DNA from: Armatimonadota bacterium
GTDB taxonomy: Bacteria > Armatimonadota > HRBIN16
DNA length: 64,000 nucleotides
Direction: 5' to 3'
Assembly: GCA_026003195.1 (NCBI GenBank)
Contig: BPGU01000002.1
Location: 496,001-560,000 of the forward strand
Under the pieces are notes generated by a model, which did not search any database, had not been told where the DNA came from, and worked only from the letters and a program-made list of their open reading frames with translations. Position numbers and translations under genes: made by a program. Shown piece by piece: positions 53,668 to 62,993 of this stretch (the stretch's first letter is position 1; every line of letters starts with the position of its first letter).

Positions 53668-53832
53668 TGTGTCTATAGGCGGGGGACGGTAGCTTACTCT
53701 TCAAGCAGTACGAGAGGCTCTGTCAAACAAGATAATTTTGTTTGTCCTCTTACTATCTATCGCTAACGAGATGGCAACCACAGAAATACAGAAAAAATTC
53801 GCAGAAGATTTTCAGTTTGTCTAGTGAAGCGC

Positions 53833-53860
53833 TTGACTTTTGCGTATACAATACTATAAG
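53833..53860 (+). promoter_or_regulatory. promoter of the WYL regulator gene
   Basis: TTGACT (53833-53838), 16-bp spacer, TATAAG (53855-53860); leader about 60 nt. The space 53668-53832 is AT-rich and holds nothing else recognisable. Confidence 0.6.
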
Positions 53861-53928
53861 ATTAAAGAGCAGGGTCAACCGTCAGTATACATCTGGCAGT
53901 ATAAATCAAGCACGGGGAGGAATGCGAC

Positions 53929-54951
53929 ATGCCCGAGGCAAACGTGTACGGCTTCCAAGCCAGACGCCCGAAGACCGAGCGTCTGTTGACGCTCATGAAG
54001 GAGATCCACAAACAGGAGGACCTGACGCCCAAGCGATTGGCGCAAAAGCTGGGAGTGTCTGAACGCACTGTGTACCGATATCTCAGGCTGCTGGAAAACA
54101 ACGACCTGCTGGCAAAACGCTACAGTCGCAGGCAAAGGCAGTATATTCTGGAACCTCAGACCTCCTTGGAGCCGATCCGGTTTACCCCGCAAGAGGCTCT
54201 TGCCCTGGAGATTGCGGCATCCAACCCGGCTATTATGCAGGGCAGTATCTTCGCGAAAGACCTGCAGAACGCAATGAACAAAATTCGGTCCATGCTGGAT
54301 GCTGCTACCCAGCGCGAGGTAGAGAGGCTCAAACAGCATGTGAGCATCGACACCGACACCTACGCCAACTACTTTGCCTTCCAGACTATCATGCTCACAC
54401 TGCAAAACGCCTTCGCACTGAGGCGCAAAGTGCGCATTCGTTACTGGGCTGCGTCGACCAATCAGGAGGAGGAAATCGTCATCCACCCGCTCCATCTGAC
54501 CTTCCGTGAGCACCACTGGTACCTGCTTGCCTTCTCCGAGAGACATGGCGAGGTCAGGCTCTTCCGCGTATCACGCATCCGGGAAGCGGAACCCCTACCT
54601 CAGAAGTTTCGCAAGCCCACTCGCTTCGACCCGGATACCTGGTTTGAGCGATCATGGGGCGTCTGGGGCAAGACCGACGAGGTCATCGTGAAGGTGAAGT
54701 TCTCACCGCGCGTGGCGCACATCGTGAAGGATACGCACGGAAGGCGATTCTACAAGATGGAGATGCAGCCGGATGGCAGCATGATTTGCGTCGCCGAAAC
54801 CTACGGCACCAAGGAAATCTCGTGGTGGATACTGTCATGGGGTCCCGATGCCGAGGTGCTGGAGCCGGAGTATCTGCGACAAGAGTTCGCCAAGATGACC
54901 CAGGCGATGGCAGCCATCTACGCTCCGCAGGGAGCTGCCGGAGGAGTATAA
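53929..54951 (+). CDS. HTH-WYL domain transcriptional regulator
   Basis: A 340-residue regulator. Residues about 14-75 are a winged helix-turn-helix (LTPKRLAQKLGVSERTVYRY). A helical linker leads to a WYL domain at about 165-235 with VRIRYWAAS, HPLHLTFREHHWYLLAF and VRLFRVSRIREAE, and a C-terminal extension to 330. WYL domains bind nucleic acid or nucleotide ligands and control DNA-damage and defence genes in many bacteria. The ATG has GGGGAGG upstream. It is monocistronic, between its own promoter and terminator; target genes are unknown. Confidence 0.88.
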   Translation: MPEANVYGFQARRPKTERLLTLMKEIHKQEDLTPKRLAQKLGVSERTVYRYLRLLENNDLLAKRYSRRQRQYILEPQTSLEPIRFTPQEALALEIAASNPAIMQGSIFAKDLQNAMNKIRSMLDAATQREVERLKQHVSIDTDTYANYFAFQTIMLTLQNAFALRRKVRIRYWAASTNQEEEIVIHPLHLTFREHHWYLLAFSERHGEVRLFRVSRIREAEPLPQKFRKPTRFDPDTWFERSWGVWGKTDEVIVKVKFSPRVAHIVKDTHGRRFYKMEMQPDGSMICVAETYGTKEISWWILSWGPDAEVLEPEYLRQEFAKMTQAMAAIYAPQGAAGGV

Positions 54952-54980
54952 CTGTTGCCTGAACACCCACCGGGATGGCA

Positions 54981-55012
54981 AACCGTCCTTCCCTCCGGGA
55001 AGGACGGTTTCC
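54981..55012 (+). terminator. hairpin terminator of the WYL regulator gene
   Basis: A perfect 13-bp stem (54981-54993 with 54997-55009, AACCGTCCTTCCC arm) with a TCC loop, followed by a short T-rich run. Confidence 0.75.
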
Positions 55013-55046
55013 TGTTCCCAAGCAGAGTTTCCCCCACCGGAGTTAC

Positions 55047-55073
55047 AAAAAAAGAGCCGCCTTGTCCAGGCGG
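55047..55073 (-). terminator. probable terminator of galT
   Basis: Minus strand: CCGCCT - GGACA - AGGCGG then CTC and seven T residues. It lies about 125 bp beyond the galT stop. Confidence 0.7.
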
Positions 55074-55197
55074 TCTGCGGACTGCCTTTGCTTTTGCCGC
55101 AGAAGGGAGGGCTTTCCCTCAATCGAGCTGCCGTCACTATTACTGACGCAGCCCCAGCCCTCAGGTTACAGCTTTTTTCATCCTTCTGCTCTCGTTT

Positions 55198-56172
55198 TCA
55201 CAATCTTGCTAACGCATCTCGCAAAGCCGCCGCAGTCTCTTCCGCCAGCGTATCGTTGATGAATGTGCCCGCCTGCTCGGAGCCTGCCAAATACTTCAGC
55301 TTGTCGCGGGTGCGGTTGAAGGGATAAAACTCTATGTGAAAGTGATAACCGGGACTATCCTCCTCTCGCGCAGGGGACTGGTGCAGCAGCATGATGTAGG
55401 GAATAGACATCTCCCAGAGGTTGCGTAGCGTGCGCGTTACGACTGAGAGCATTTCCGCCAGCGACCAGTGCTCTTCATCGCTCATGCCGGGCAGCGTGCC
55501 AACGTGGCGCATCGGCATCACATGCACCTCATAGGGAAAGCGTGCGAAGAAGGGCACAAAAGCCACAAAATGCTCATTGCGGGTGAGAAGCCTCCGTCCG
55601 TCTTGCATCTCCTGCTCCATCACCGCACAAAACAGACATTTGCCGTGCCGTTCGTAGTACTGACGAGCAGATAAAACCTCCTTCTCAATCAGCGGGGGAA
55701 GAAACGGATAGGCGTATATCTGACCGTGTGGGTGCGGGATGGTGACGCCAATCTCCTTGCCCTTGTTCTCGAAGATGAGCACATATTGCACGAACTCGTG
55801 TGCCGAGAGATCCTCAAAGCGGTCGGTCCACACTTGCACCAGCTTCGCAATCTGCTCCACCGGCAGGTCTGCCATCTCTCCCTCGTGCTGAGGGGTATAC
55901 AGCACCACTTCACAGATCCCCTGCGCAGGCATCACAGGAGTCAAAGAGGTTCCCTCCACTGCTGGCTCGGGCGCATGACGCTGCAGCGAAGGAAAGCGGT
56001 TCTCAAACACCACAATGTCGTAATCGGGATAGGGCACCTCCGTCTCCATACTTCCCGGTCTGGTGGGGCAAAGCGGGCAATACTCTTTGGGAGGCAGGAA
56101 AGTGCGCTCCTGACGATGTGTGGCGGTAATCACCCACTGCTCCAGATAAGGATGCCACCGCAGCTCCGACAT
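55198..56172 (-). CDS. galT: galactose-1-phosphate uridylyltransferase
   Basis: A 324-residue HIT-superfamily nucleotidyltransferase of the Leloir pathway. Seen: LRWHPYLEQWVITATHRQER, zinc-binding CPLCP, IVVFENRFPSL, the catalytic IPHPHGQIYAYPF with the UMP-accepting His, a second Cys pair CLFC, and PGYHFHIEFYPF near the C-terminus. Length is normal for the bacterial type. The start follows GGAGG at a rather long 11-base spacing. No other gal genes are in the window. Confidence 0.93.
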   Translation of the reverse strand: MSELRWHPYLEQWVITATHRQERTFLPPKEYCPLCPTRPGSMETEVPYPDYDIVVFENRFPSLQRHAPEPAVEGTSLTPVMPAQGICEVVLYTPQHEGEMADLPVEQIAKLVQVWTDRFEDLSAHEFVQYVLIFENKGKEIGVTIPHPHGQIYAYPFLPPLIEKEVLSARQYYERHGKCLFCAVMEQEMQDGRRLLTRNEHFVAFVPFFARFPYEVHVMPMRHVGTLPGMSDEEHWSLAEMLSVVTRTLRNLWEMSIPYIMLLHQSPAREEDSPGYHFHIEFYPFNRTRDKLKYLAGSEQAGTFINDTLAEETAAALRDALARL

Positions 56173-56329
56173 CTATGCTGAATCCTCCGCATACCGTTTC
56201 TGCCAGATGTTCACACCTGTAGTTTAGAGGAGATGACGGCGAATCCCTTTGACGTCATGCAGGGATAATGGCTGCGGGAGGTAAAAATTACACCTGTGCC
56301 AATAAGGCGAGAGTGAGGCGAGACAGGTC

Positions 56330-56773
56330 ATGCGAGTGCTGGAACTGATGCATACCCACGTGGTCACCGTACAGCCAGAAGACACTCTGCGTGATGCGGT
56401 GGACAAGATGGACCTCTATCAGGTCAGCGGTCTGCCGGTGGTAGATGATGAAGGACATCTGGTAGGCGTCATCACCGAACATGACATCATTCGGGAGCTC
56501 CTTCCCCACCCCGGCGAAGCGCACACGGAAGAAAGCTACCGTGCTGAGTGGCAGGACCTGCCCACCCGTGCGGCGCGAGTACGCGGAATGCAGGTCAAAC
56601 AGGCGATGACCAGCAACGTGATCGCTGTGGATGAGAATACCGACGTGCTGGAAGCTGCTGCCATTATGCTCCAGAAGAAGGTCAAACGCCTGCCTGTGAC
56701 CGCTGAGGGCAAGCTGGTGGGCATCATCAGCCGCATCGACATCTGCCAGGCAGTACTCGAAGACCGTCTGTGA
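56330..56773 (+). CDS. paired CBS-domain protein
   Basis: A 147-residue protein of two CBS motifs: MHTHVVTVQPEDTLRDAV with GLPVVDDEGHLVGVITEHDI, and MTSNVIAVDENTDVLEAA with RLPVTAEGKLVGIISRIDI, separated by a 30-residue linker. CBS pairs bind adenosyl ligands such as AMP or S-adenosylmethionine. It stands alone, without an enzyme domain, and lies ten bases before the homocysteine methyltransferase gene, so SAM sensing is an attractive but unproven idea. Confidence 0.88.
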   Translation: MRVLELMHTHVVTVQPEDTLRDAVDKMDLYQVSGLPVVDDEGHLVGVITEHDIIRELLPHPGEAHTEESYRAEWQDLPTRAARVRGMQVKQAMTSNVIAVDENTDVLEAAAIMLQKKVKRLPVTAEGKLVGIISRIDICQAVLEDRL

Positions 56774-56783
56774 GGGAGGAGAA

Positions 56784-57653
56784 ATGGACTGGCTGCACGA
56801 GGTCTCTACAGGCAATCTACTTGTCTCCGATGGTGCGATGGGAACCATGCTCCAGTCGCTGGGGCTAGGGGCAGGGCAATGCCCCGAGCTGTGGAACCTT
56901 ACACACCCTGAGAAGGTGCAACAGGTGCACCGTGCCTATCGGGAGGCGGGCGCGCAGCTACTCACCACGAACACCTTCGGAGGCAATCGCATTCGCCTGG
57001 CGGCACACGGGCTGGATGGTCAACTCCGAGAAATCAACCGACGCGCAGTGGAGCTGGCACGAGAAGCAGCAGGCGACTCCGCTGCGGTGATGGCATCGGT
57101 GGGACCGACGGGCGCATTGCTCGAACCACTGGGGGACCTCACTCAGGAGCAAGCACAGGACATCTTCCGCGAACAGATAGCCGCGCTCCGAGAAGGGGGT
57201 GCGGATACGGTGATCCTGGAAACCTTCATGGCGCTGGAGGAGATTGTGGCAGCCCTTCGCGCGGCGAAATCGCTGGGCATGAGGGTGATAGCCAGTATGA
57301 GCTTCGGCACTGGCGAGCGCACCATGATGGGCGTCACTCCCGAACAGGCAGCTAACACCCTGATGCAGGAAGGCGCAGAAGCTGTGGGTGCAAACTGTAG
57401 CACGGGGGCGCAGGAAATGGTTCCGGTCATTCGGCGAATGCGCGCCGCCGTGCCTCTACCGCTCATCGCGCAACCCAACGCGGGGATGCCCGTACTGGTG
57501 GAAGGGAAGGCAGTGTACACCCAGAAGCCAGAGGAGATGGCTGATTTCGTGCCCCAGTTCGTGCAAGCAGGAGCGAACATCATCGGTTCCTGCTGTGGCT
57601 CCACCCCCGACTTCACCCGCGCTATCGTCAACGCGCTGGAGCGCCTGCGCTAA
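56784..57653 (+). CDS. homocysteine S-methyltransferase domain protein
   Basis: A 289-residue TIM barrel of the betaine-homocysteine/MetH N-terminal type. Seen: LVSDGAMGTMLQSLGL, LTTNTFGGNRIRL, SVGPTGALLEPLG, the first zinc Cys in GANCSTG and the Cys-Cys pair in IIGSCCGSTPDF. It moves a methyl group to homocysteine to make methionine; the donor (methylcobalamin partner, betaine or S-methylmethionine) cannot be told, as cobalamin and folate domains are missing from this gene. The CBS gene precedes it by ten bases. Confidence 0.88.
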   Translation: MDWLHEVSTGNLLVSDGAMGTMLQSLGLGAGQCPELWNLTHPEKVQQVHRAYREAGAQLLTTNTFGGNRIRLAAHGLDGQLREINRRAVELAREAAGDSAAVMASVGPTGALLEPLGDLTQEQAQDIFREQIAALREGGADTVILETFMALEEIVAALRAAKSLGMRVIASMSFGTGERTMMGVTPEQAANTLMQEGAEAVGANCSTGAQEMVPVIRRMRAAVPLPLIAQPNAGMPVLVEGKAVYTQKPEEMADFVPQFVQAGANIIGSCCGSTPDFTRAIVNALERLR

Positions 57654-57739
57654 ACCCGTATTGCTGACAGCACGGCACCACGTGCCGGATGCCGATGATT
57701 TTGACAGGGGGATGGTCCTTGCGTCCCTGTGAGAGCAAA

Positions 57740-58711
57740 ATGGCGAGACTGTTCAAGCGTTTCTCCCTGCGACGAAGACTGTTCATCGGCATCTTCCTGT
57801 GTATGGCGGTGGCACTGGGACTGCACACCTTTATCGCCTACCATCAGATTGTCGCCGTCCTGCGCGAGGCTGGCGTACGGAGCGATACAGTGCTACACAT
57901 CGCCCGGCGCATTCTCCTGCACTCCCTCCTGCCCACTTTGCTGGCGAGTCTGGGGCTTGCCGCGCTGGCGACGATACTGCAGATATACCCTGTGGTAAAA
58001 CTCATCAGCCGCCTGACCACCGCGGCCCATGCCATCGCCAGCGGTCATTTTAACTACCGTGTGAAAACATCACGCTGGGCACCTTACGATTTCCATCTGC
58101 TGACGGACAGTTTCAATATGATGGCGGCTCAGCTGGAGCAGTATGCCCTGGCACAGAAGCAACAGCAGAAGGAACTACAACGGCGCAATGAGCTGCTCGA
58201 GCGGCTATCCGTCACCGATGCGCTGACCCAGGTAGGCAACCACCGGGCCTTTCAGGAGCACCTGCACTCCCAAATCAGTCTCGCCTGTCGCAAAGGGTTA
58301 CCGCTTTGCCTGATGCTGATCGACGTGGACCATTTTAAGCAATACAACGACACATACGGCCACCTGCAAGGAGATACAGTGCTGCGTGAGGTGGCACGCC
58401 TTATCACCGAGAACGTGCGCGCGTACGACTTTGTAGCACGTTATGGCGGAGAGGAATTTGCTGTGGTTCTGCCGGATACACAGAGTGAGACTGCACTGCA
58501 AGTGGCGGAACGCATCCGTCAGATTATTGCCCAGCATCCGTTTCCGAACCGTGCGATGACGGTGAGTATCGGGGTTGCCCGGTGGCGCGCCGGGTTAGAC
58601 TCCAACCGCCTGATCGAGCAGGCGGATGGCGCGCTATACGAAGCGAAACGACTGGGGCGCAACCGGGTGTGCCTTGCCGGAGCAGCCAAACAGGACGAAC
58701 AAGCGGCATAG
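57740..58711 (+). CDS. membrane-bound GGDEF diguanylate cyclase
   Basis: A 323-residue protein. Two membrane helices (about 13-33 and 57-80) flank a short extracytoplasmic loop; a HAMP domain follows (LTTAAHAIASGHFNYRV), a coiled coil rich in Gln, and the GGDEF domain with LSVTDALTQVGNHRAF, LIDVDHFKQYND and active-site GGEEF at residues 236-240. The inhibitory site RAYD lies five residues before, so product inhibition by c-di-GMP is expected. No EAL domain. ATG at 57740 follows GAGAG; upstream ATGs overlap no ribosome site. Confidence 0.92.
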   Translation: MARLFKRFSLRRRLFIGIFLCMAVALGLHTFIAYHQIVAVLREAGVRSDTVLHIARRILLHSLLPTLLASLGLAALATILQIYPVVKLISRLTTAAHAIASGHFNYRVKTSRWAPYDFHLLTDSFNMMAAQLEQYALAQKQQQKELQRRNELLERLSVTDALTQVGNHRAFQEHLHSQISLACRKGLPLCLMLIDVDHFKQYNDTYGHLQGDTVLREVARLITENVRAYDFVARYGGEEFAVVLPDTQSETALQVAERIRQIIAQHPFPNRAMTVSIGVARWRAGLDSNRLIEQADGALYEAKRLGRNRVCLAGAAKQDEQAA

Positions 58712-58729
58712 CCTTTGGGAGGTGTTGAA

Positions 58730-59758
58730 ATGATTGGCGTGGGTGTTGTGGGTTATGGCTACGCAGGGCGCGTTTTCCACTGCCCACTTATTACACAGGC
58801 GGAAGGTTTGCGTCTGGTAGCGGTCTCTTCGCGGGACGCGGAACGCCGGGAGCAGGCACGTCAGCAATGGAACGTGCGCGTCTACGCCCAGCCAGAGCAG
58901 CTGCTGGAAGACCAACAGGTGCAGATGGTCGTGCTGGCTACCCCACACCACACGCACCATACGCTGGGCAAGATGGCTTTGCAAGCGGGCAAGCACGTGG
59001 TGATAGATAAACCCTTCACCATCACTACCGCTGAAGCGGACGACCTTCTCGCCGAGGCGCGAACGCGCAACCTGTTGCTCAGTGTTTTCCACAACCGCCG
59101 CTGGGACTGGGATTATCTGACCGTGCGACAGGTGATGGAAGATGGCTTGCTGGGTGAGGTGTGGCAGGTGGAGAGCTGTGTCGGTCGCTACGGACACTCC
59201 AGCCGCTGGCGCGCTCAACGCGAGACGATGGGGTCCCTGTTGCACGACTGGGGAGCGCATCTGGTGGATCAGGCGATACAACTGATGGGACTGCCCCAAC
59301 AGGTGATGGCATGGCGACACTTTCGCGTGTGGCAGAGCGATGTCGAGAGCTTTATTCGTGTGGTACTGGATTACGGTGAAGGGCGCACCTTCACGGTGGA
59401 GGTGAACTACCTTCGCGCCGCCGAACGCCCCCGCTGGTACGTGCTGGGCGACCGGGGTGGGTTGGTCAAGTATGGCTTGGACCCACAAGAGAAAGCGTTG
59501 GTCGCCGGGGACATCACACAAGCGCAAGAAGCCCCGGGGCACCTCGCTCGTCTGTGGCTACGCGAAGGGGATCGGATAGTAGAACGCACCATCGAAAGCG
59601 TACGCGGCGACTGGCGCGAGTATTACCGCAATATCGCAGGGGTGCTGTTGCGGGGTGAAGAGCTCGCGGTCAAGCCAGAACAGGCGCGAGAGGTGATTCG
59701 CATCATCGAAGCCGCTCTGCAGTCTGCGCAAGCAGGAGAGCCAGTACCAGTGAATTGA
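58730..59758 (+). CDS. Gfo/Idh/MocA family oxidoreductase
   Basis: A 342-residue NAD(P)-dependent dehydrogenase. Rossmann opening IGVGVVGYGYAGRVFH, VVLATPHHTHHT, and the catalytic Lys in VVIDKPFT. The substrate domain has GSLLHDWGAHLVDQAIQLMG with the conserved Asp/His pair. It differs from the family member at 18642. The ATG follows GGGAGG and comes 18 bp after the GGDEF gene stop. Substrate unknown. Confidence 0.88.
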   Translation: MIGVGVVGYGYAGRVFHCPLITQAEGLRLVAVSSRDAERREQARQQWNVRVYAQPEQLLEDQQVQMVVLATPHHTHHTLGKMALQAGKHVVIDKPFTITTAEADDLLAEARTRNLLLSVFHNRRWDWDYLTVRQVMEDGLLGEVWQVESCVGRYGHSSRWRAQRETMGSLLHDWGAHLVDQAIQLMGLPQQVMAWRHFRVWQSDVESFIRVVLDYGEGRTFTVEVNYLRAAERPRWYVLGDRGGLVKYGLDPQEKALVAGDITQAQEAPGHLARLWLREGDRIVERTIESVRGDWREYYRNIAGVLLRGEELAVKPEQAREVIRIIEAALQSAQAGEPVPVN

Positions 59759-59782
59759 CAAAGTATACTTTACTCAAACGCA

Positions 59783-60206
59783 CTTTATGCCGGACATTCG
59801 CTGAGCTTCTACTTGCGCACATTGCTGGATCTCGGATGGATACGTGAAGAGATGCCCTTTGGGGAAACCAGTCGTCGACGACTGCTCTATCGTGTTGCCG
59901 ACCCTTTTCTGGCGTTCTGGTACCGTTTCGTCGCTCCGCACAAAAGCCTGATCGAGTTTTCCGACCCTGTAGCCGTGTACGAGCAAAGAATCAAACCCTC
60001 CTTGCCGGTTTACATGGGAGGGGTTTTCGAGCAGGTATGCCTGCCTGGTGACACTGAAAGCCAAAGTTCAAACCGCCCCTCACCTTCTGCAGCAGAAGCA
60101 GCCGGTATACGCGCTGTTTGTGATAGGCGGCTTTTCTCCAGAACTGCACGCCGTTGCCCAGAATAGCCGAGACGAAGTGTGGTTCATCGATCACACATCC
60201 CTTTTC
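59783..60206 (+). pseudogene. remnant of a DUF234/archaeal-type AAA ATPase gene
   Basis: Only the C-terminal part of an ATPase survives. One frame reads LSFYLRTLLDLGWIREEMPF, then RRRLLYRVADPFLAFWYRFV and a later GGVFEQVC, the DUF234 winged-helix and nuclease-like end. Then the frame shifts and a second frame continues TLKAKVQTAP and YALFVIGGFSPELHAVA, ending WFIDHTSLF, the normal end of these ATPases; the section between is missing. The ATPase N-terminus and start are absent. It runs into the 3' end of the ABC permease gene on the other strand. Confidence 0.72.
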
Positions 60207-61018
60207 CCGAACACCAGCACCGCCAGTGCAAGCACCACCACCACATAGCCGAACACGTAGCCGATTTCCCACCCGCTGGGAGGGTTCTCAAACGCCTGAA
60301 AACGCTGGCTCATCATCATCCGCTCCGGGATCACCACCGACATCTCTTCCAGAACCCAACGGCGCAGATGGTTCATCGGCACGATCCAGCGCACGTTGTT
60401 CGCTACGTTCAGCAGTGTCTGGATATCGAACACGATGCCGAACTCACGCATCGGCTTCTCCGACCACGCAATACCCGCCGCGATGATAGAGAGTGCGATC
60501 GTCAACCCCATCGAGGCGAACGTGGAGAAGAACAGGGTGAGCGTACCAAACAGCACCGGATACAACAGTACCACCAGCGGCGCACGCCATGTCTCAGGAT
60601 ACACCTTCCCCATCATCAGGCGGATGGAAACGTAGAGCAACACCGACCAGAAGAGCGTATTCACCAGCGCAAAAACCAGCACACCTATCCACTTGCCCAG
60701 CACGACCTGATAACGATGCACCGGCTTGTAAAGGATGGCGTAGAGCATCCCCCGCTCTATCTCCAGCGCAATCGCCCCCGATGCCAGCGTCATCGCCAGC
60801 ACCGAGCCGAAGAACTTTACCACATCCAGCCCCAATATCAGCGTGATGTGCGGCACCACGCTCTGCACAATGGGGTCATGCGCCCGAACCGACGCACCCA
60901 GATTCGCCACAAACACAAACCCTACCACCGCCAGCGACGCCAGCAGCGAGGCAACCCACAGGCGCCGACGCATAGTCTCTTTGAGAGTGAGCGAAGCGAT
61001 CAGCAACACCGCTCTCAC
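60191..61018 (-). CDS. ABC-2 type transporter permease
   Basis: A 275-residue membrane protein with six helices, similar to NosY/ABC-2 permeases: an N-terminal LKETMRRRLWVASLL, helix with [21 protein letters not shown], the ERGMLYAILYKPVHRYQ motif on the cytoplasmic side and a final helix VVVVLALAVLVFGKRDV. It pairs with the ATPase encoded upstream, whose stop overlaps its GTG start (GTGA). Substrate exported is unknown. Confidence 0.85.
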   Translation of the reverse strand: MRAVLLIASLTLKETMRRRLWVASLLASLAVVGFVFVANLGASVRAHDPIVQSVVPHITLILGLDVVKFFGSVLAMTLASGAIALEIERGMLYAILYKPVHRYQVVLGKWIGVLVFALVNTLFWSVLLYVSIRLMMGKVYPETWRAPLVVLLYPVLFGTLTLFFSTFASMGLTIALSIIAAGIAWSEKPMREFGIVFDIQTLLNVANNVRWIVPMNHLRRWVLEEMSVVIPERMMMSQRFQAFENPPSGWEIGYVFGYVVVVLALAVLVFGKRDV

Positions 61019-61944
61019 TGCGTTTCCTCCACTACCCGCACGAACAGGTCTTCCAGGCTCTCACGGCGGGGCGAGAAACGCATCAGCTCGCCCCCTGCCT
61101 GCACCACGCACCGAGCCAGTTTGGGGATGTCTTCTTCGCGCTGCACCTCCGCCGTGAAGCGCGTGCCGTTCTCCGAGAGCACCGTTGCCATCGAACGCAC
61201 CGCGTGCATGACCTTTTCGGAGGGAGAACGCAGCTCCACGTCCACTACAGGATGCACCCGCAGGAGACTCTCCAGGTCGCCCTGTCGCTGCACCACCCCT
61301 GCTCGCAGGATCGCCACCTCATCGCACACCATCTCCACTTCCGACAGCAGGTGTGAGTTCAGGAAGACCGTTTTGCCACGCGATTTCAGATGCAGGATGA
61401 GGTCACGCACATCCCGCCTGCCTAAAGGGTCTAGCGCGGAGGTCGGCTCATCCAGAATGATGAGGTCCGGGTCATGCAGGATAGCCTGCGCGATACCCAG
61501 TCGTTGCTGCATCCCTTTGGAGAACTCGCGCACGCGCGAACGTGCCCGCCCCGATAGCCCCACCAGCTCCAGCACCTCCGGCACGCGCCGTGCCAGCGAA
61601 TGCCTGTCCATGCCTGATAACCTGCCGTGAAACCAGAGCAACTCCTCCGCCGTGAGCAGGTCGTGGAACTGGAATTTCTCGGGCAGAAAGCCGATGCGCC
61701 GGCGCACACTCATCTCCAAGATGGAACGCCCAAAGATGCGAAAGGAGCCGGAGGTAGGATACACGTTCCCCAATAACATCATAATCGTCGTCGTCTTGCC
61801 TGCCCCATTCGGTCCGAGGAAGCCAAAGACACATCCCTGCGGCACCTTCAGGTCGAGCGATTCCACTGCCACCACACTCTGCCGCCGCAGGAGAGAACGA
61901 TAGACCTTGCGTAGTTGATAAGTCTCTATAGCATACTGCGTCAT
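61015..61944 (-). CDS. ABC transporter ATP-binding protein
   Basis: A 309-residue ATPase: Walker A LGPNGAGKTT at about 44-53, signature EFSKGMQQRLG, Walker B LIILDEPTSALDP, H-loop FLNSHLL, and a C-terminal DUF4162-like domain (FTAEVQREEDIPKLA). The pairing with an ABC-2 permease marks an exporter. ATG at 61944 overlaps the upstream TPR gene stop (ATGA) and follows GGAAG. Confidence 0.93.
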   Translation of the reverse strand: MTQYAIETYQLRKVYRSLLRRQSVVAVESLDLKVPQGCVFGFLGPNGAGKTTTIMMLLGNVYPTSGSFRIFGRSILEMSVRRRIGFLPEKFQFHDLLTAEELLWFHGRLSGMDRHSLARRVPEVLELVGLSGRARSRVREFSKGMQQRLGIAQAILHDPDLIILDEPTSALDPLGRRDVRDLILHLKSRGKTVFLNSHLLSEVEMVCDEVAILRAGVVQRQGDLESLLRVHPVVDVELRSPSEKVMHAVRSMATVLSENGTRFTAEVQREEDIPKLARCVVQAGGELMRFSPRRESLEDLFVRVVEETQ

Positions 61945-62714
61945 ACGGTCTGCTTCCAAGCCTTCACCCTGTTCAAGAAATACCACGCTCCCACAACGAG
62001 CGCAGCAATCGTGACCAGCCCCTGCAATTCCAGAGGCAACAAAAGAAACACAAAACTGAGCCCTGTCAGCACTGCCATTACCGTGAGCCACGCCCGCAGC
62101 ACCTTTTGCACCACCTGTTCCTGTACTGCCCACTCCTTCAGCGCGGCGAAGGTCTCTATCGGGCTGCCACACTGGATGCACCGCCTTGCCTCGCCGGGGT
62201 TTTCCGCACCACACATGGGACAGAGCACCAGCTGGCGCCGGGCGAACGCCTGTTCCCGCTTCCAGGCATTCAACTTACCCCGCTCCAGTCGCGAGACGGC
62301 TGGAGAGCTCTCCACAGCGTACTCCAGATGCTCGATCGCCTCGTCCAGTCTGCCCAGCCTGTACAGTTTCTCTGCCAGCACCACGCGGGCGATATGGTTT
62401 TCGGGGTTCTGGGCGAGAGCGTCGCGTGCGCGATACATCTCTTCCTCGTCCATTTTACGCAAGGCGCGGCGATTGAACATCTCACCCAGCCAGGGCATCA
62501 TGGCAACCCCCGATACCAGAAGAACCAGCGCCAGGAACGCCATCCACGCGCTGCCGCTAACCAGCAACAGTCCCATCAAGCCGATATACGTGCACAGCAG
62601 CACCGCCAGCTCCCCACCTGCAATACTGCCCTCAATCCACCAGCCAACGAAACGGTACACGGGGAACGCTGCCAGCAACGCGCCCAGTACAAAAAGCATC
62701 AGCCCCTCGCCCAT
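61941..62714 (-). CDS. TPR and zinc-ribbon membrane protein
   Basis: A 257-residue protein. Two or three N-terminal helices (LMLFVLGALLAAFPVYRFVG, LLVSGSAWMAFLALVLLVSG), a TPR-like stretch with ARVVLAEKLYRLGRLDEAIE, a zinc ribbon CPMCGAENPGEARRCIQC, and two C-terminal helices (LTVMAVLTGLSFVFLLL, LVTIAALVVGAWYFLN). Such ribbon-plus-TPR proteins are often near ABC exporters. It starts four bases after the HicB-like gene and overlaps the ATPase gene. Function unassigned. Confidence 0.7.
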   Translation of the reverse strand: MGEGLMLFVLGALLAAFPVYRFVGWWIEGSIAGGELAVLLCTYIGLMGLLLVSGSAWMAFLALVLLVSGVAMMPWLGEMFNRRALRKMDEEEMYRARDALAQNPENHIARVVLAEKLYRLGRLDEAIEHLEYAVESSPAVSRLERGKLNAWKREQAFARRQLVLCPMCGAENPGEARRCIQCGSPIETFAALKEWAVQEQVVQKVLRAWLTVMAVLTGLSFVFLLLPLELQGLVTIAALVVGAWYFLNRVKAWKQTV

Positions 62715-62718
62715 GCGC

Positions 62719-62982
62719 TCACACCTCGACAGTGACCAGCCTCGCTCCTGCCTCTTCGTCCTCTTCATCCCACACAATCTCGATATCGTCTTCGGGCAAG
62801 GCTTGCCCCGCCTCCTGCAGCCGTTCGAGATGGCGACGTAGCAGGTCGCGCAGCAGGTTCTCCGCTTCCTCCTCGCTGTCACCGTGCGCCATCAAACCGG
62901 GCACCGCAGGCAGCACTGCCACGTAACCCTTCGGTTCGTCAGGCTCGACAATGACGCGATAGGTTCTGCCGAATGTTTTCAT
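62719..62982 (-). CDS. HicB-like protein without HicA
   Basis: An 87-residue protein of the HicB/UPF0150 fold: YRVIVEPDEPKGYVAVLPAV followed by PGLMAHGDSEEEAENLLRDL, then an acidic tail (DEEDEEAG). HicB normally neutralises the HicA RNase; no hicA reading frame is beside it. Lone HicB-like proteins of unknown role are common. ATG at 62982 has AAAGGT upstream; it lies 11 bp after the A2M-like gene stop. Confidence 0.72.
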   Translation of the reverse strand: MKTFGRTYRVIVEPDEPKGYVAVLPAVPGLMAHGDSEEEAENLLRDLLRRHLERLQEAGQALPEDDIEIVWDEEDEEAGARLVTVEV

Positions 62983-62993
62983 CGTCATACCTT

